Shown: positions 9,557 through 18,734 of the stretch, in pieces
Numbering within the stretch: the first letter of the stretch is position 1
How the letters are laid out: every line of letters begins with the position of its first letter
Position numbers and translations under genes: made by a program
Assembly: GCF_030252185.1 (NCBI RefSeq)
Contig: NZ_CP126970.1
Span: 1,426,001-1,490,000, forward strand
Length of the DNA: 64,000 nt
Reading direction: 5' to 3'
Source of the DNA: Corynebacterium suedekumii
GTDB taxonomy: Bacteria; Actinomycetota; Actinomycetes; Mycobacteriales; Mycobacteriaceae
Notes under the pieces: model-generated
The model's database searches: none
Told to the model about the DNA's origin: nothing
Seen by the model: the letters and a program-made list of their open reading frames with translations, nothing else

Positions 9557-10618
9557 GTGACCCGTACCAGCCCCCGTCTCAGAACTCTCGTGTGGGGAGC
9601 GGTCCCGGTGCTCGCGCTGTCGGCGCTGGCGACCATGGACCACATCCCCGGCACGGACATCTCCCTGACCGTGCCGTACGCGGCGGAGGGGCCGGGGCCG
9701 ATGTTCAACACCCTCGGCGAGCAGGACAACGTCCCGGTCGTCGAGATCTCCGGTGAGCCCGTCGATGAGACCGCGGGCGCCCTCGAGATGACCACCGTGT
9801 CGGTGCGCACCAACATGACCCTGGCCCAGGCGATGGGGCGCTGGCTCACCACCGGCGACACCCTGGTGCCCATCGAGCAGGTCTTCCCGCCGGACATGTC
9901 GGAGAAGGAGATCGAGCAGTCGAACCAGCAGGCCTTCACCTCCTCGGAGGCGGCCGCGACGGTGGCGGCGATGAATCACCTCGGTCGCCCGGTGCAGATC
10001 GTCGTGGCGGACACGATCGAGGATTCCGCGGCCGTCGACCACATCGAGGCCGAGGACGTCATCATCGCCGTCGACGGGCAACCGGTGGATCAGCCGGGGC
10101 AGGTCCAGGAGCAGGTCCGCGCGAAGTCGCCGGGCGAGGAGATCACGCTGACCGTGCGTCGGGGCGGAGACGAGGTCGAGGAGACCATCCCCCTGGGGGA
10201 GAATCCGCAGGACCCGGGCGCGCCGATGCTCGGCATCCTCATGACCTCGGAGCCCACCGACGGGATCGACGTGGAGTACAACCTCCAGGACGTCGGCGGC
10301 CCGAGTGCGGGCATGATCTTCTCGCTGGCGGTGATCGACAAGCTGTCTCCGGGCGAGCTCAACGGCGGCCGCCACGTCGCCGGCACCGGCACCATCTCGG
10401 AGGACGGGACGGTCGGGCCGATCGGCGGCATCGTCCACAAGGTCAGGGCCGCGGAGGAGAAGGGGACCGAACTCTTCCTCGCCCCGGCGGACAACTGCAC
10501 CGAGGCGATCAGCCGGGATCACGGCGACATGGTCATCGCGAAAGTGACCACCCTCGACGACGCCATCACCGCCATGGCGGACTTCGACGCCGGACGTGAC
10601 GTGGAGGAGTGCTCCTAG
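9557..10618 (+). CDS. PDZ-domain Lon-like membrane-anchored serine protease (YlbL family)
   Basis: The 353-residue protein has an N-terminal signal anchor (hydrophobic stretch at about residues 9-25) followed by the TVPYAAEGPGPMFNTLG motif typical of YlbL proteins. A PDZ domain lies at about residues 145-215 (AEDVIIAVDGQPV). A C-terminal Lon-type catalytic domain has the Ser in GGPSAGMIF and the Lys in GGIVHKVRAA, forming the Ser-Lys dyad. It should act on the outer face of the membrane. GTG 9557 is the start; a TACCCT-like -10 about 10 bases upstream suggests a leaderless message. The last codons overlap the convergent lipoprotein gene by 4 bases. Confidence 0.88.
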   Translation: MTRTSPRLRTLVWGAVPVLALSALATMDHIPGTDISLTVPYAAEGPGPMFNTLGEQDNVPVVEISGEPVDETAGALEMTTVSVRTNMTLAQAMGRWLTTGDTLVPIEQVFPPDMSEKEIEQSNQQAFTSSEAAATVAAMNHLGRPVQIVVADTIEDSAAVDHIEAEDVIIAVDGQPVDQPGQVQEQVRAKSPGEEITLTVRRGGDEVEETIPLGENPQDPGAPMLGILMTSEPTDGIDVEYNLQDVGGPSAGMIFSLAVIDKLSPGELNGGRHVAGTGTISEDGTVGPIGGIVHKVRAAEEKGTELFLAPADNCTEAISRDHGDMVIAKVTTLDDAITAMADFDAGRDVEECS

Positions 10619-11307
10619 TTCCCGTCGGCCCCGGTGGGCTCGGTGGGTTCCGCCGCCTCCGAGGACTCTGCGGATTCCGCCGATTCGGACACCAGGCCGA
10701 GCTCGGTGATCTTCTGCTCCGGGTCGACCTGATCCGAGGAGACCATCTGCTGCATGACCAGGCCCTTGTCATTGTCCACGACGGTGATCACCGCGGTGGT
10801 GCCCAGGGTGGACCAGCCGACGACCCGGCTGCCGGTGTCCTCCACGACGCGCGAGCTGCGCAGCTCCGTGAGCAGCTGCGTCGTCGAGGCGGCCTTGGCC
10901 ATCGAGTCGAAGAACTGGAACTGGCCAATCTCCCGGCCGGAGCACTCGTAGGCCTTGTCGATCCCGCTGGGGTTGCACGAGTCGAACTCACGGAACAGCG
11001 AGATCGGCGCCAGCGAACCGAACAGCTCGTAGGCGTCGTTGACGTCGCGGGGCATGCCGTTGCGGCTTGACGACGCCGCCGCACTCGACGTCTCCTCCGC
11101 CGATTCCGCACTGCTGGTGGCCGGCGTCTCCTCCGCCGAGGAGGTCTCCGAGACCGCGGTGGTTTCCGTCGTGGTGGTCGCGGTGGTCTCCGTGGCGGTG
11201 CCGTCTCCCTCACCGCCGTCCCCGTCGGTGGTGCACGCGGCCAGTCCACAGCTGAGCAGCACCGTGGCGGCGACGGCGGACAGGCGGGCGGCGGGGGAGT
11301 GGTGCAC
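10615..11307 (-). CDS. Putative secreted lipoprotein with Ser/Thr/Glu-rich linker
   Basis: The 230-residue product begins with a lipoprotein signal peptide whose lipobox is LAAC (cleavage before Cys at about residue 25). A low-complexity linker of about 60 residues made almost only of T, E, S and A follows, then a compact domain of about 130 residues with two cysteines (DSCNP and YECSG), and a second Ser/Glu/Ala-rich tail. The linker and tail look like wall-spanning spacers. I do not recognise the domain. The GTG at 11307 has an AGGAG site about 10 bases upstream. It is followed on the same strand by nothing; its stop overlaps the convergent protease gene. Confidence 0.75.
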   Translation of the reverse strand: MHHSPAARLSAVAATVLLSCGLAACTTDGDGGEGDGTATETTATTTTETTAVSETSSAEETPATSSAESAEETSSAAASSSRNGMPRDVNDAYELFGSLAPISLFREFDSCNPSGIDKAYECSGREIGQFQFFDSMAKAASTTQLLTELRSSRVVEDTGSRVVGWSTLGTTAVITVVDNDKGLVMQQMVSSDQVDPEQKITELGLVSESAESAESSEAAEPTEPTGADGN

Positions 11308-11354
11308 GGGGGAGGTACTCCTAAGGGGACCGGTTCAACTGAGTCCCGATCAGT

Positions 11355-11888
11355 CTAGTCGAGGTTCTCCGGGTCCTGCTCAAGTCCGTAGCGCAGAGCC
11401 GCGAGCACACCCGGGGCAACCCCGGGTCCGCCTCGCAAGTCGATGCGGTCCTCGCCGAAGGGGCCGGCCTCGGCCAGCTCCTCCTCGGTGGGGCGCAGCT
11501 GCAGGAGAGTGAGCTCCACGTCCTCCGCGCGGAGGACGCCGGAGAACAGGCGGGCGGGACACGCGGCGGCGTCGTCACGCGAGACGTCGCGGAAGTTGAT
11601 CTCCTGCGCGAGAATGACCCCCTCGACCTCCGCGGGCCAGGCGAGTCGGGCGAGGTAGTCGCCCAGCTCGTCCGAGCCGGGGAGGATGTGTTCCGGCAGA
11701 TCCTGGACGACGAGGGTCAGCGGGGAGGCCTCGTCCGGGTGGGCCAGCTGATCGGCGAGCAGGCGGGTGGGGACGAGCGCGAACAGACTCGGCGGGGCGT
11801 CCCAGCCCTCCGCGTGGACGAAGTCGACGGCCTCGAGCATGGCGGCGTTCAGCGCCGGGGAGGAGGATTCGGGTGCACTCATCGACAT
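11355..11888 (-). CDS. PPA1309-family conserved actinobacterial protein
   Basis: A 177-residue soluble protein matching the conserved actinobacterial PPA1309 family: an N-terminal helix with ALNAAMLEAVDFVHAEGWD, LFALVPT, a VEGVILAQEINF strand pair, and a C-terminal RGGPGVAPGVLAALRYGL. Family function is not known. Its position upstream of and divergent from the UPF0182 gene is a common arrangement in actinobacteria. Two candidate starts (ATG 11888 and 11882) differ by two residues. It could be co-transcribed with the lipoprotein gene downstream, 47 bases away. Confidence 0.7.
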   Translation of the reverse strand: MSMSAPESSSPALNAAMLEAVDFVHAEGWDAPPSLFALVPTRLLADQLAHPDEASPLTLVVQDLPEHILPGSDELGDYLARLAWPAEVEGVILAQEINFRDVSRDDAAACPARLFSGVLRAEDVELTLLQLRPTEEELAEAGPFGEDRIDLRGGPGVAPGVLAALRYGLEQDPENLD

Positions 11889-11974
11889 TCCTTATTGGTC
11901 ACGCGGGGGTTCGTTTCTCTAGGCTAGGACAGTACACCGGCACAAACTGAACACTTGATAATTAGGAGCAGGAC

Positions 11975-14974
11975 TTGGCCACCGGCCTCTCGCAACCCTC
12001 GCCATCCGTCAATCGGCCACCACGCGTACTGAGCTGGATCATCGGCATCGTCGCCGTCCTGTTCATCGCGGCCCCACTTGTCGTGGGCTTCTACACGGAC
12101 TGGTTGTGGTTCGGGGAAGTTGACTTCCGCGGGGTGTTCACCAAGGTGATCATCGTCCGCATCATCCTGTTCATCGTCTTCGCCCTGCTCGCGGGCTTCA
12201 TCGTGTGGCTCGCCGGGTACTTCACCTGGCGCAACCGCCCCGACAGTCTCGAGCACATGGACCTCAACTCCCCGGTCCACCAGTACCGGGAGGCCCTGGA
12301 CAAGTCGGTCCGCGCCCTGCTCATCGGCATCCCCTTCGTCGTCGGCCTGTTCGCCGGATTCATCGGCCAGGGCACCTGGCGCACCGTGATGATGGCCGTC
12401 AACTCCGAGTCCTTCGGCACCGAGGACCCCCAGTTCGGCCTCGACCTCGGCTTTTACGCCTTCCAGCTGCCGGCCGTCCGCCTCGCGGTGGAGACCCTGT
12501 CCATGCTGCTGGTCGTCGCCTTCCTCATCGCCCTGGTCGGCCACTACCTGCTCGGCAGCATCAAGATCGGCAACCAGGCCATGGGCACCAAGGGCTACAT
12601 CGCCCAGCCGGCCCGCGCCCAGCTGGCGATCACCGCCGGACTGTGGATGCTGCTGCAGGTGGCCACCTACTGGCTCGACCGCTACGACCTGCTCTACTCC
12701 CGCCAGGAGACCTTCACCGGCGGCAGCTTCACCGACATCAACGCGATGCTGCCCGCCAAGATCATCCTCATGATCATCGCGCTGTTCGTCGCCGTGGCGT
12801 TCTTCTCCGCCGTCGTGCTCAAGGACCTGCGCATCCCGGCCCTGGCCGTGGTGCTCATGCTGCTGTCCTCCTTCGTCCTCGGCTTCGCGTGGCCGCAGCT
12901 CATGGAGCGCTTCTCCGTCCAGCCGAACCGCGCCGCCAAGGAATCGGAGTACATCTCCCGCAACATCGAGGCCACCCGGCAGGCCTACGGCCTGACCGAC
13001 GAGCAGGTCACCTACCTGGACAACTGGGGTGCCGGCGGCGCCAGTGACGACGCCGTCGCCGCCGACGAGGCCACCATCTCCAACATCCGCCTGCTGGACC
13101 CGGAGATCCTGTCACCGACGTTCACCCAGATGCAGCAGCTGCGTAACTTCTACGGCTTCCCCGAGACCCTCGCGGTCGACCGCTACGAGGTCGACGGTGA
13201 GCTGCGTGACTTCATCGTCTCCGCCCGCGAGCTCGACCCCAACGCCCTGCGGGAGAACCAGCAGGACTGGATCAACCGCCACACCGTGTACACCCACGGC
13301 AACGGCTTCATCGCCGCCCAGGCCAACACCGTCGATGAGGCGGCCCGGGACGCCGGCTCCACCCGCGGTGGCTTCCCAGTGTTCACCGTCTCCGACCTGC
13401 AGACCAACGCCATCGCCGCGGAGACCGAGGACGCCGAGGAACTGGGCATCAAGGTCGACCAGCCGCGCATCTACTTCGGCCCGGTCATCGCCTCCGCCAC
13501 GGACGGCGCGGACTACGCCATCGTCGGCAAGAACGGCGGTGAGGACGTCGAGTACGACACCGACAACACCAGCTTCACCTACGACGGCTCCGGTGGCGTC
13601 GACATCGGCAACATGGTCAACCGTGCCGCCTTCGCCCTGCGCTACCAGGAGATGAACATGATTCTCTCCGACCGCGTCGGCGGTAACTCGAAGATCCTCT
13701 TCGACCGTGACCCCCGCGAGCGTGTGGAGAAGGTCGCCCCCTGGCTGACCACCGACTCCAAGACCTACCCGGCGGTCATCGACGGCCGCATCAAGTGGAT
13801 CGTCGACGGCTACACCACCCTGCGTGCCCTGCCCTACACCGAGCAGACCTCGCTGACGGAGACCACCGCCGACGCCCTCAACCCCGACGGTACGACCCAG
13901 CGTCTGATCACCGACAACGTCGGCTACATCCGCAACTCCGTCAAGGCCACCGTCGACGCCTACGACGGCACCGTGGAGCTCTACGAGTTCGACACCGAGG
14001 ACCCCGTCCTCAAGGTGTGGCAGTCCATCTTCCCGGACACCGTCAACCCGGAGAGCGAGATCTCCGACGAGCTGCGCGAGCACCTGCGCTACCCCGAGGA
14101 TCTGTTCAAGGTCCAGCGTGATCTGCTCGCCCGCTACCACGTCGAGGATCCGGGCGTCTTCTTCACCAACGACGCCTTCTGGTCCGTGCCGGAGGACCCC
14201 ACCGCACCGGAGGGGCGCCAGGAACTCAACCAGCCGCCGTACTATGTCATGGCGTCGGACCCGGAGACCCAGGAGGCCAGCTTCCAGCTGATCACCCCGT
14301 TCCGTGGCCTCAACCGGCAGTTCCTCGCGTCCCACATGTCCGTCAGCTCCGACCCGGAGACCTACGGCCGCATCACGGTCCGCGTCCTGCCCACCAACAC
14401 CCAGACGCAGGGCCCGAAGCAGGCGCAGGACGCCCTCATGTCCTCCGACCAGGTCGCGCGTGACCGCACCCTGTGGGAGGGCACCAACGAGCTGCACAAC
14501 GGCAACCTGCTGACCCTCCCGGTCGGCGGCGGCGAGATCCTCTACGCCGAGCCGATCTACTCGCAGCGCAAGGACCAGGAGTCCGCGTTCCCGAAGCTGC
14601 TGCGCGTGCTCGTCTCCTACAAGGGGCGCGTCGGCTACGCCCCGACCATCTCCGAGGCACTGTCCCAGGTGGGCATCGACCCGCGGGCCGCCCAGGACAT
14701 CGAGGTCGTCGACGCCGAGGGTTCCCCGGCCACCCCGGAGACCCCGGAGGCCGAGACCGACACCGACGCCGAGGAGACCACGACCCCGTCGCAGCCGGCC
14801 GCCGGTGCCGGCACCGAGGGCGAGGCCATCGAGCGCATCAACGAGGCACTCCGTGGCCTGGAGACCGCCCAGGACGGTTCCTTCGAGGAGTACGGTCGTG
14901 CCCTCGACGAGCTGGACCGTGCCGTGGAGGACTACCGCAACCTCACCGGTGAGGATGCCCCCGCAGCCGAGTAG
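11975..14974 (+). CDS. UPF0182-family multispanning membrane protein
   Basis: The 999-residue protein has about seven hydrophobic helices in its first 330 residues (for example ILSWIIGIVAVLFIAAPLVV) and a large outside domain of about 550 residues. It ends in an acidic Glu/Thr/Pro linker and a helical tail. The conserved UPF0182 segments WLWFGEVDF, ERFSVQPNR and NQPPYYVM are present. Family function is unknown. The start is a TTG at 11975 with an AGGAG site 8 bases upstream. It is divergent from the PPA1309-family gene and is followed by the initiator tRNA gene. Confidence 0.88.
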   Translation: MATGLSQPSPSVNRPPRVLSWIIGIVAVLFIAAPLVVGFYTDWLWFGEVDFRGVFTKVIIVRIILFIVFALLAGFIVWLAGYFTWRNRPDSLEHMDLNSPVHQYREALDKSVRALLIGIPFVVGLFAGFIGQGTWRTVMMAVNSESFGTEDPQFGLDLGFYAFQLPAVRLAVETLSMLLVVAFLIALVGHYLLGSIKIGNQAMGTKGYIAQPARAQLAITAGLWMLLQVATYWLDRYDLLYSRQETFTGGSFTDINAMLPAKIILMIIALFVAVAFFSAVVLKDLRIPALAVVLMLLSSFVLGFAWPQLMERFSVQPNRAAKESEYISRNIEATRQAYGLTDEQVTYLDNWGAGGASDDAVAADEATISNIRLLDPEILSPTFTQMQQLRNFYGFPETLAVDRYEVDGELRDFIVSARELDPNALRENQQDWINRHTVYTHGNGFIAAQANTVDEAARDAGSTRGGFPVFTVSDLQTNAIAAETEDAEELGIKVDQPRIYFGPVIASATDGADYAIVGKNGGEDVEYDTDNTSFTYDGSGGVDIGNMVNRAAFALRYQEMNMILSDRVGGNSKILFDRDPRERVEKVAPWLTTDSKTYPAVIDGRIKWIVDGYTTLRALPYTEQTSLTETTADALNPDGTTQRLITDNVGYIRNSVKATVDAYDGTVELYEFDTEDPVLKVWQSIFPDTVNPESEISDELREHLRYPEDLFKVQRDLLARYHVEDPGVFFTNDAFWSVPEDPTAPEGRQELNQPPYYVMASDPETQEASFQLITPFRGLNRQFLASHMSVSSDPETYGRITVRVLPTNTQTQGPKQAQDALMSSDQVARDRTLWEGTNELHNGNLLTLPVGGGEILYAEPIYSQRKDQESAFPKLLRVLVSYKGRVGYAPTISEALSQVGIDPRAAQDIEVVDAEGSPATPETPEAETDTDAEETTTPSQPAAGAGTEGEAIERINEALRGLETAQDGSFEEYGRALDELDRAVEDYRNLTGEDAPAAE

Positions 14975-14996
14975 AAAAGGGTGATGGCCTGGGGAT

Positions 14997-15025
14997 TTGG
15001 GTTAATCCCCGGGTCTGGGTATAGT
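14997..15025 (+). promoter_or_regulatory. Promoter of the initiator tRNA gene
   Basis: A TTGGGT -35 (14997-15002) and TATAGT -10 (15020-15025) are separated by 17 bases, about 65 bases before the tRNA. The same stretch contains a GGGGATT/AATCCCC inverted repeat that might also act as a weak terminator for the UPF0182 gene. Confidence 0.6.
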
Positions 15026-15091
15026 TTCCAATGTCGCCGAGACAAGCTGGTAACAGCGAGGAACGGCGAGGTGAAAATGAATATCACCCGA

Positions 15092-15168
15092 CGCGGGGTG
15101 GAGCAGCTCGGTAGCTCGCTGGGCTCATAACCCAGAGGTCGTAGGTTCGAATCCTGCCCCCGCTACCA
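15092..15168 (+). tRNA. Initiator tRNA-fMet (CAT anticodon)
   Basis: The 77-base gene folds as a cloverleaf with anticodon loop CTCATAA and an encoded CCA end. Two initiator hallmarks are visible: the first acceptor pair is a C1-T72 mismatch, and three consecutive G-C pairs (GGG/CCC) close the anticodon stem. It therefore reads AUG at initiation rather than elongation. Confidence 0.93.
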
Positions 15169-15176
15169 ATTCCGAC

Positions 15177-15203
15177 AGCCCCCTGGACAATGTCCAGGGG
15201 GCT
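15177..15203 (+). terminator. Terminator after tRNA-fMet
   Basis: A perfect stem (AGCCCCCTGGACA with its complement, two-base loop region) lies 9 bases after the tRNA, followed by a weak T-containing tail (TTCGTTG). Confidence 0.75.
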
Positions 15204-15252
15204 TCGTTGTGCTCGCGGTCGGCTCGAGGCAGAGCTGCCTACGATGGTGGAC

Positions 15253-15867
15253 ATGACCGGTACACGCACCACCTACGCCGACATCGCGTTCGGCCCGCGC
15301 GTGCGGGCCCGCCAGGAGCAGGTCGGCGCCCACCTGCGGATCACCCCGCCAGGGGATGAGCCCTTCCGTTTCGACCCCCGCGACCGGGCTCTCATCCGCT
15401 CCAGCGACCTGTTCTTCCTGTCCACCGTCACGGAGTCGGGCTGGCCGTATGTCCAGCACCGGGGCGGCCCGCCCGGATTCATCCACGTCATCGACGAGCG
15501 GACCCTCGCCTTCCCGGACTTCCCCGGCAACCAGCAGTACGTGACCACCGGCAACCTGGACCACGACGGCCGGGTCTGTCTGTTCTTCGTCGATTTCCCC
15601 ACCCGCCGACGGCTCAAGGTCTTCGGCACCGCGCACACGAGCGAGGATGCGGACCTCATCACCGCTGTCCGTGATCTCGGGGACTCGGAGATCCGGAGTC
15701 GCATCGAGCGGGTCGTGGTCGTGGCCGTCACCGACGTCGACGTCAACTGCACCTCCCACATCCGCCCCCGCTGGGACCGGGCGGCCGTCGATGAGCGCAT
15801 CGATCTCTACCGGGCGGACATCGCCCGGCTGCAGGCCCGGATCGCGGAGCTGGAGGCGGCGACTTGA
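15253..15867 (+). CDS. Pyridoxamine 5'-phosphate oxidase-like flavin-binding protein
   Basis: A protein of about 204 residues with the split-barrel fold typical of PNPOx-like proteins: a central block with LFFLSTVTESGWPYVQHRGG, FPGNQQYVTTGNL, CLFFVDFPTRRRLKVFG and a C-terminal IRPRW motif. Such proteins bind FMN or F420 and reduce small substrates; the substrate here is unknown. The C-terminus forms a short coiled coil (about the last 25 residues). ATG 15253 is chosen because a TACGAT -10 lies 8 bases upstream, suggesting a leaderless transcript. Upstream in-frame starts run into the tRNA terminator. The next gene overlaps it by 4 bases. Confidence 0.8.
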   Translation: MTGTRTTYADIAFGPRVRARQEQVGAHLRITPPGDEPFRFDPRDRALIRSSDLFFLSTVTESGWPYVQHRGGPPGFIHVIDERTLAFPDFPGNQQYVTTGNLDHDGRVCLFFVDFPTRRRLKVFGTAHTSEDADLITAVRDLGDSEIRSRIERVVVVAVTDVDVNCTSHIRPRWDRAAVDERIDLYRADIARLQARIAELEAAT

Positions 15868-16520
15868 GGCCCACTCGCAGTATCGCCGATCAGCTGGCCG
15901 AGCTCGACCGTCTCGGGGTGTTCACCCTGGCGGGGGAGCGGGAGGCGCAGGTGCGGGCGGCCGCTGCGGGGCTGCCCGACACCGCCGCGCACGCCCTCGC
16001 CGGTCTCCACCCGGGGTGGTTCGCCGCCTCCGCCCTCGCCCCGCTGCTCACCCGGGGCGAGAAGTCCGGCTTCGTGGTGGCGGACATGGTCGACGTCGAT
16101 CAGTTCCTCCCGGTGGGAGTGGAGCTTGTCGACGCCCCGCTCTACCTCGTCCACGGCGCCTGTCGCGGCGATGATCTGCGCAACGTCTCCCCCGAGGAGG
16201 CCCTCGCCCAGTGGGAGGGCGGGTCCCGGCGGCCGTTGACCCTGCATGAGGGCCTGAGCTGGGCCCTGACCCACCCGGAGGTCATCGAACCGAACGCCTG
16301 CTTCATGACGGTCGCCTCCCGGAAGGTGAAGAAGCTGAGCGCGGCGGGCGACCCCACCTTCGACTCCCGGACGCCCGCCCTGTGGATCAGCTCCGGCACC
16401 GGCCGGGACGGAGCGGAGCACCGGGGCGCGCCGAAGCTCGGGTGGTGCTGGTGGCGCAACCGCCACACCTGGCTGGGCATCGCCTCGGCCGAGAGACACA
16501 CGCCGTCGCCCCCGGAATGA
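15864..16520 (+). CDS. DUF5701 family protein
   Basis: The 218-residue product resembles the actinobacterial DUF5701 family: a helical N-terminal region (IADQLAELDRLGVF), FVVADMVDVDQFLP, LYLVHGACRGDDLRN, and the C-terminal PALWISSGTGRDGAEHRGAPKL-type block leading to GWCWWRNRHTWLGIA. Function is unknown. A TTG start overlaps the preceding stop (ACTTGA), so translation with the flavin-protein gene is probably coupled. No signal peptide is visible. Confidence 0.7.
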   Translation: MRPTRSIADQLAELDRLGVFTLAGEREAQVRAAAAGLPDTAAHALAGLHPGWFAASALAPLLTRGEKSGFVVADMVDVDQFLPVGVELVDAPLYLVHGACRGDDLRNVSPEEALAQWEGGSRRPLTLHEGLSWALTHPEVIEPNACFMTVASRKVKKLSAAGDPTFDSRTPALWISSGTGRDGAEHRGAPKLGWCWWRNRHTWLGIASAERHTPSPPE

Positions 16521-16663
16521 GGTGGCTCGCCACCGCCTCATGAGGGGTTCCTGACAAGCGCATAACCTTTTGGATAAGTCGCCCGGTTTGCCACTCGACA
16601 ACGCTTCCCACATGACATGATGGCGACTGAATCATCCGGCAGTGAGAAAGCGACACCCCACAT

Positions 16664-17872
16664 ATGCGACGGCACAACCGCGTCCGATACCTTCTGATGG
16701 CTACGGCCCTGACCGGCGCGGTGACGCTCGCGGCGCCCACCGCCCTCGCCGTCGAGGCGACCGCCACCGAACCGGCTGCTCCCGCCGCGTCCTTCGCCCT
16801 CCCGCCGGAGCTGGCTGCAGTGGTCACCACGGTCACCGACCAGGTCGAGCAGGTCCGCACCCAGATCACCGAGCTGATCAACCCGCAGCACCCGACCGAG
16901 CCGGGGCAGCCGGCCGGGCAGCTGTCGTCCGCCGAGGTCGTCGATCAGGCGCGCAGTGACCTGGCCGCCGTGGGTTTCCAGGCCCCGCCCGTGGATGCTG
17001 CGGTGACCGACGCCGTCGACCAGGCGGCCGCCGCGGCCGCCGGTGCCGGTGCCCGCTACAACGATCAGGTGGAGATCACCCAGGACATCCGGGACCGTTT
17101 CGTCGAGGAGGAGGTCGTCCCCCTTGACCCGAACTACCGCTGGCACATGGATCCCGTCGCCAAGGTGATGGCCGGTAAGCCGCAGGCGGAGTTCATCCTC
17201 CACCGCGTGCCCGGCTCCTGGTTCGATGCCCCGCGTATCCCGGAGGAGTCGATGGAGGCCCAGAACCGTGACCAGTCGCTGTTCGGCCCCGGCACCCCGG
17301 TCTATGTCGGTGACAGCGCGATGTGCACCCTCGGTGTCGTGGGCACCGACTCGCAGGGCCGCAAGGTCGGCCTGACCGCCGGCCACTGCGGTCAGCCCGG
17401 CGACATCGTCGCCTCCGCCGACTCCTGGCAGGTCGGCCCGGCGGGCACCGTCGTGGCCACCAACCAGCTGCACGACTACTCGGTCATCGAGTTCGGCTCC
17501 AACGCCGAGATCACCCGCACCTACAACGGCGTGACCGTCAACCAGGTCGGCGGCCCCGTCGCCCCGGGCGACATGCTGTGCAAGCAGGGCGTGGCCACCG
17601 GAAACACCTGCGGACCGACCCTGACGGCCGATGAGGCGCTGCAGATCTCCCAGACCTGTGCCATGGTCGGTGACTCCGGCGGGCCCGTCCTCCACGGCGA
17701 CCGCATGGTCGGCATGATCTCCGGTGGCGTGCTGCCGAACCAGGACCTGTCCTGCCGCACCCCGCTCCAGGGGTACGCGTTCATGCCGACCGTCTCCACC
17801 TCCATGGACAATGTCGTCCGTGACATGGATGCCCGCGGTGGCGTCGGCGCCGGCTTCCGCCTGGCCGACTGA
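16664..17872 (+). CDS. Secreted trypsin/chymotrypsin-like serine protease (S1 family)
   Basis: A 402-residue pre-protein with a Sec signal peptide (cleavage around residue 29 after PTALA) and a pro-region of about 160 residues, then an S1 protease domain. The catalytic triad is visible as GLTAGHCGQ (His), HDYSVIEF (Asp) and MVGDSGGPVL (Ser). Paired cysteines occur around the His (CTLG / GHC) and near the Ser. A secreted zymogen is likely, with the helical N-terminal region as propeptide. It starts at ATG 16664 with a GAGAAAG-like site. It stands alone, closed by a strong terminator. The substrate is not predictable. Confidence 0.85.
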   Translation: MRRHNRVRYLLMATALTGAVTLAAPTALAVEATATEPAAPAASFALPPELAAVVTTVTDQVEQVRTQITELINPQHPTEPGQPAGQLSSAEVVDQARSDLAAVGFQAPPVDAAVTDAVDQAAAAAAGAGARYNDQVEITQDIRDRFVEEEVVPLDPNYRWHMDPVAKVMAGKPQAEFILHRVPGSWFDAPRIPEESMEAQNRDQSLFGPGTPVYVGDSAMCTLGVVGTDSQGRKVGLTAGHCGQPGDIVASADSWQVGPAGTVVATNQLHDYSVIEFGSNAEITRTYNGVTVNQVGGPVAPGDMLCKQGVATGNTCGPTLTADEALQISQTCAMVGDSGGPVLHGDRMVGMISGGVLPNQDLSCRTPLQGYAFMPTVSTSMDNVVRDMDARGGVGAGFRLAD

Positions 17873-17893
17873 CCGCACCACCGACAACGAGTA

Positions 17894-17930
17894 ACGTCCC
17901 CTGCGCCGCACGGCGCAGGGGACGTTTGTC
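17894..17930 (+). terminator. Terminator between S1 protease and hisN
   Basis: A perfect 13-bp stem (CGTCCCCTGCGCC and complement) with a short loop is followed by TTTGT. It lies between two convergent genes and may serve both. Confidence 0.8.
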
Positions 17931-17942
17931 GGTGGTGCAGGA

Positions 17943-18725
17943 TCAGGAGAGGATCTGCAGGGCGACGTCGTGAAGCAGACCGTTGGTGGCCACGGCGTCG
18001 CCGCCGTGCGGGCCGTCCTCACCGGCCAGCGAGGTGAAACGGCCGCCGGCCTCGGTGACCAGGACGGCCAGGGGAGCGAGGTCCCACAGGGAGACCTCGG
18101 GCTCGGCGGCGATGTCGACCGCCCCCTCGGCGACGAGGCAGTAGGAGAAGAAGTCACCGAAGCCCCGCAGGCGCCAGGTGCGGTCGGACAGCTCGTAGAA
18201 GCTGTCCTTGAGGCCACGTTCGGTCCAGCCGTCGAGGGAGGAGAAGGACACGGACGCGTCCGCCAGGTCGGCGACGCCGGAGACCGCGAGCTTCTTCGGT
18301 GACCCGGCGTTGAAGGTGCGCCACGCGCCGGAGCCGGCGGCGGCGTACCAGCGGCGGGTCAGCGCCGGTGCGGAGATGACACCGACGACCGGTTCACCGT
18401 CGACGAGCAGGGCGATGAGCGTGGCCCACACGGGCACGCCGCGGACGAAGTTCTTCGTGCCGTCGATGGGGTCGATGATCCACTGGCGACCCTCGTGCGT
18501 GACGTCGCCGCCGAACTCCTCGCCGAGGATGGCGTCGGAGGGCCGGGCCTCCGCCAGCTTGGCGCGCAGCAGCTCCTCGCAGGCCAGGTCCGCGTCGGAG
18601 ACCGGGGACATGTCCGGCTTCGAATTGACGGTGAGGTCGGCGGCCTCGAAACGGTCGAGATTCAGGGCGTCGGCGAGATCCGCGAGTTCGAGGGCGAAGG
18701 CCAGGTCATCTGCGTACGTACTCAT
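17943..18725 (-). CDS. hisN: Histidinol-phosphatase, inositol monophosphatase fold
   Basis: A 260-residue protein of the Mg2+-dependent IMPase superfamily. Metal ligands are visible in ILGEEFGG (Glu), [11 protein letters not shown] (Asp-x-Ile-Asp-Gly-Thr) and the C-terminal [17 protein letters not shown]. Length and sequence style match corynebacterial HisN, which dephosphorylates L-histidinol phosphate in histidine synthesis. The neighbouring second IMPase-family gene and prfB agree with the hisN region of corynebacteria. The alternative is a general inositol-phosphate phosphatase; biochemical specificity cannot be read from motifs alone. Confidence 0.78.
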   Translation of the reverse strand: MSTYADDLAFALELADLADALNLDRFEAADLTVNSKPDMSPVSDADLACEELLRAKLAEARPSDAILGEEFGGDVTHEGRQWIIDPIDGTKNFVRGVPVWATLIALLVDGEPVVGVISAPALTRRWYAAAGSGAWRTFNAGSPKKLAVSGVADLADASVSFSSLDGWTERGLKDSFYELSDRTWRLRGFGDFFSYCLVAEGAVDIAAEPEVSLWDLAPLAVLVTEAGGRFTSLAGEDGPHGGDAVATNGLLHDVALQILS

Positions 18726-18734
18726 GCCGTCATC

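Noticed and set aside
13112..14497. Minus-strand open frame of 461 codons inside UPF0182
   Set aside because: Antisense of a conserved gene; Val/Gly/Asp-rich shadow composition in a high-GC genome.
16538..18217. Minus-strand open frame of 559 codons over the S1 protease
   Set aside because: Overlaps the protease with clear triad motifs; the frame also runs through a terminator and part of hisN in the wrong phase.
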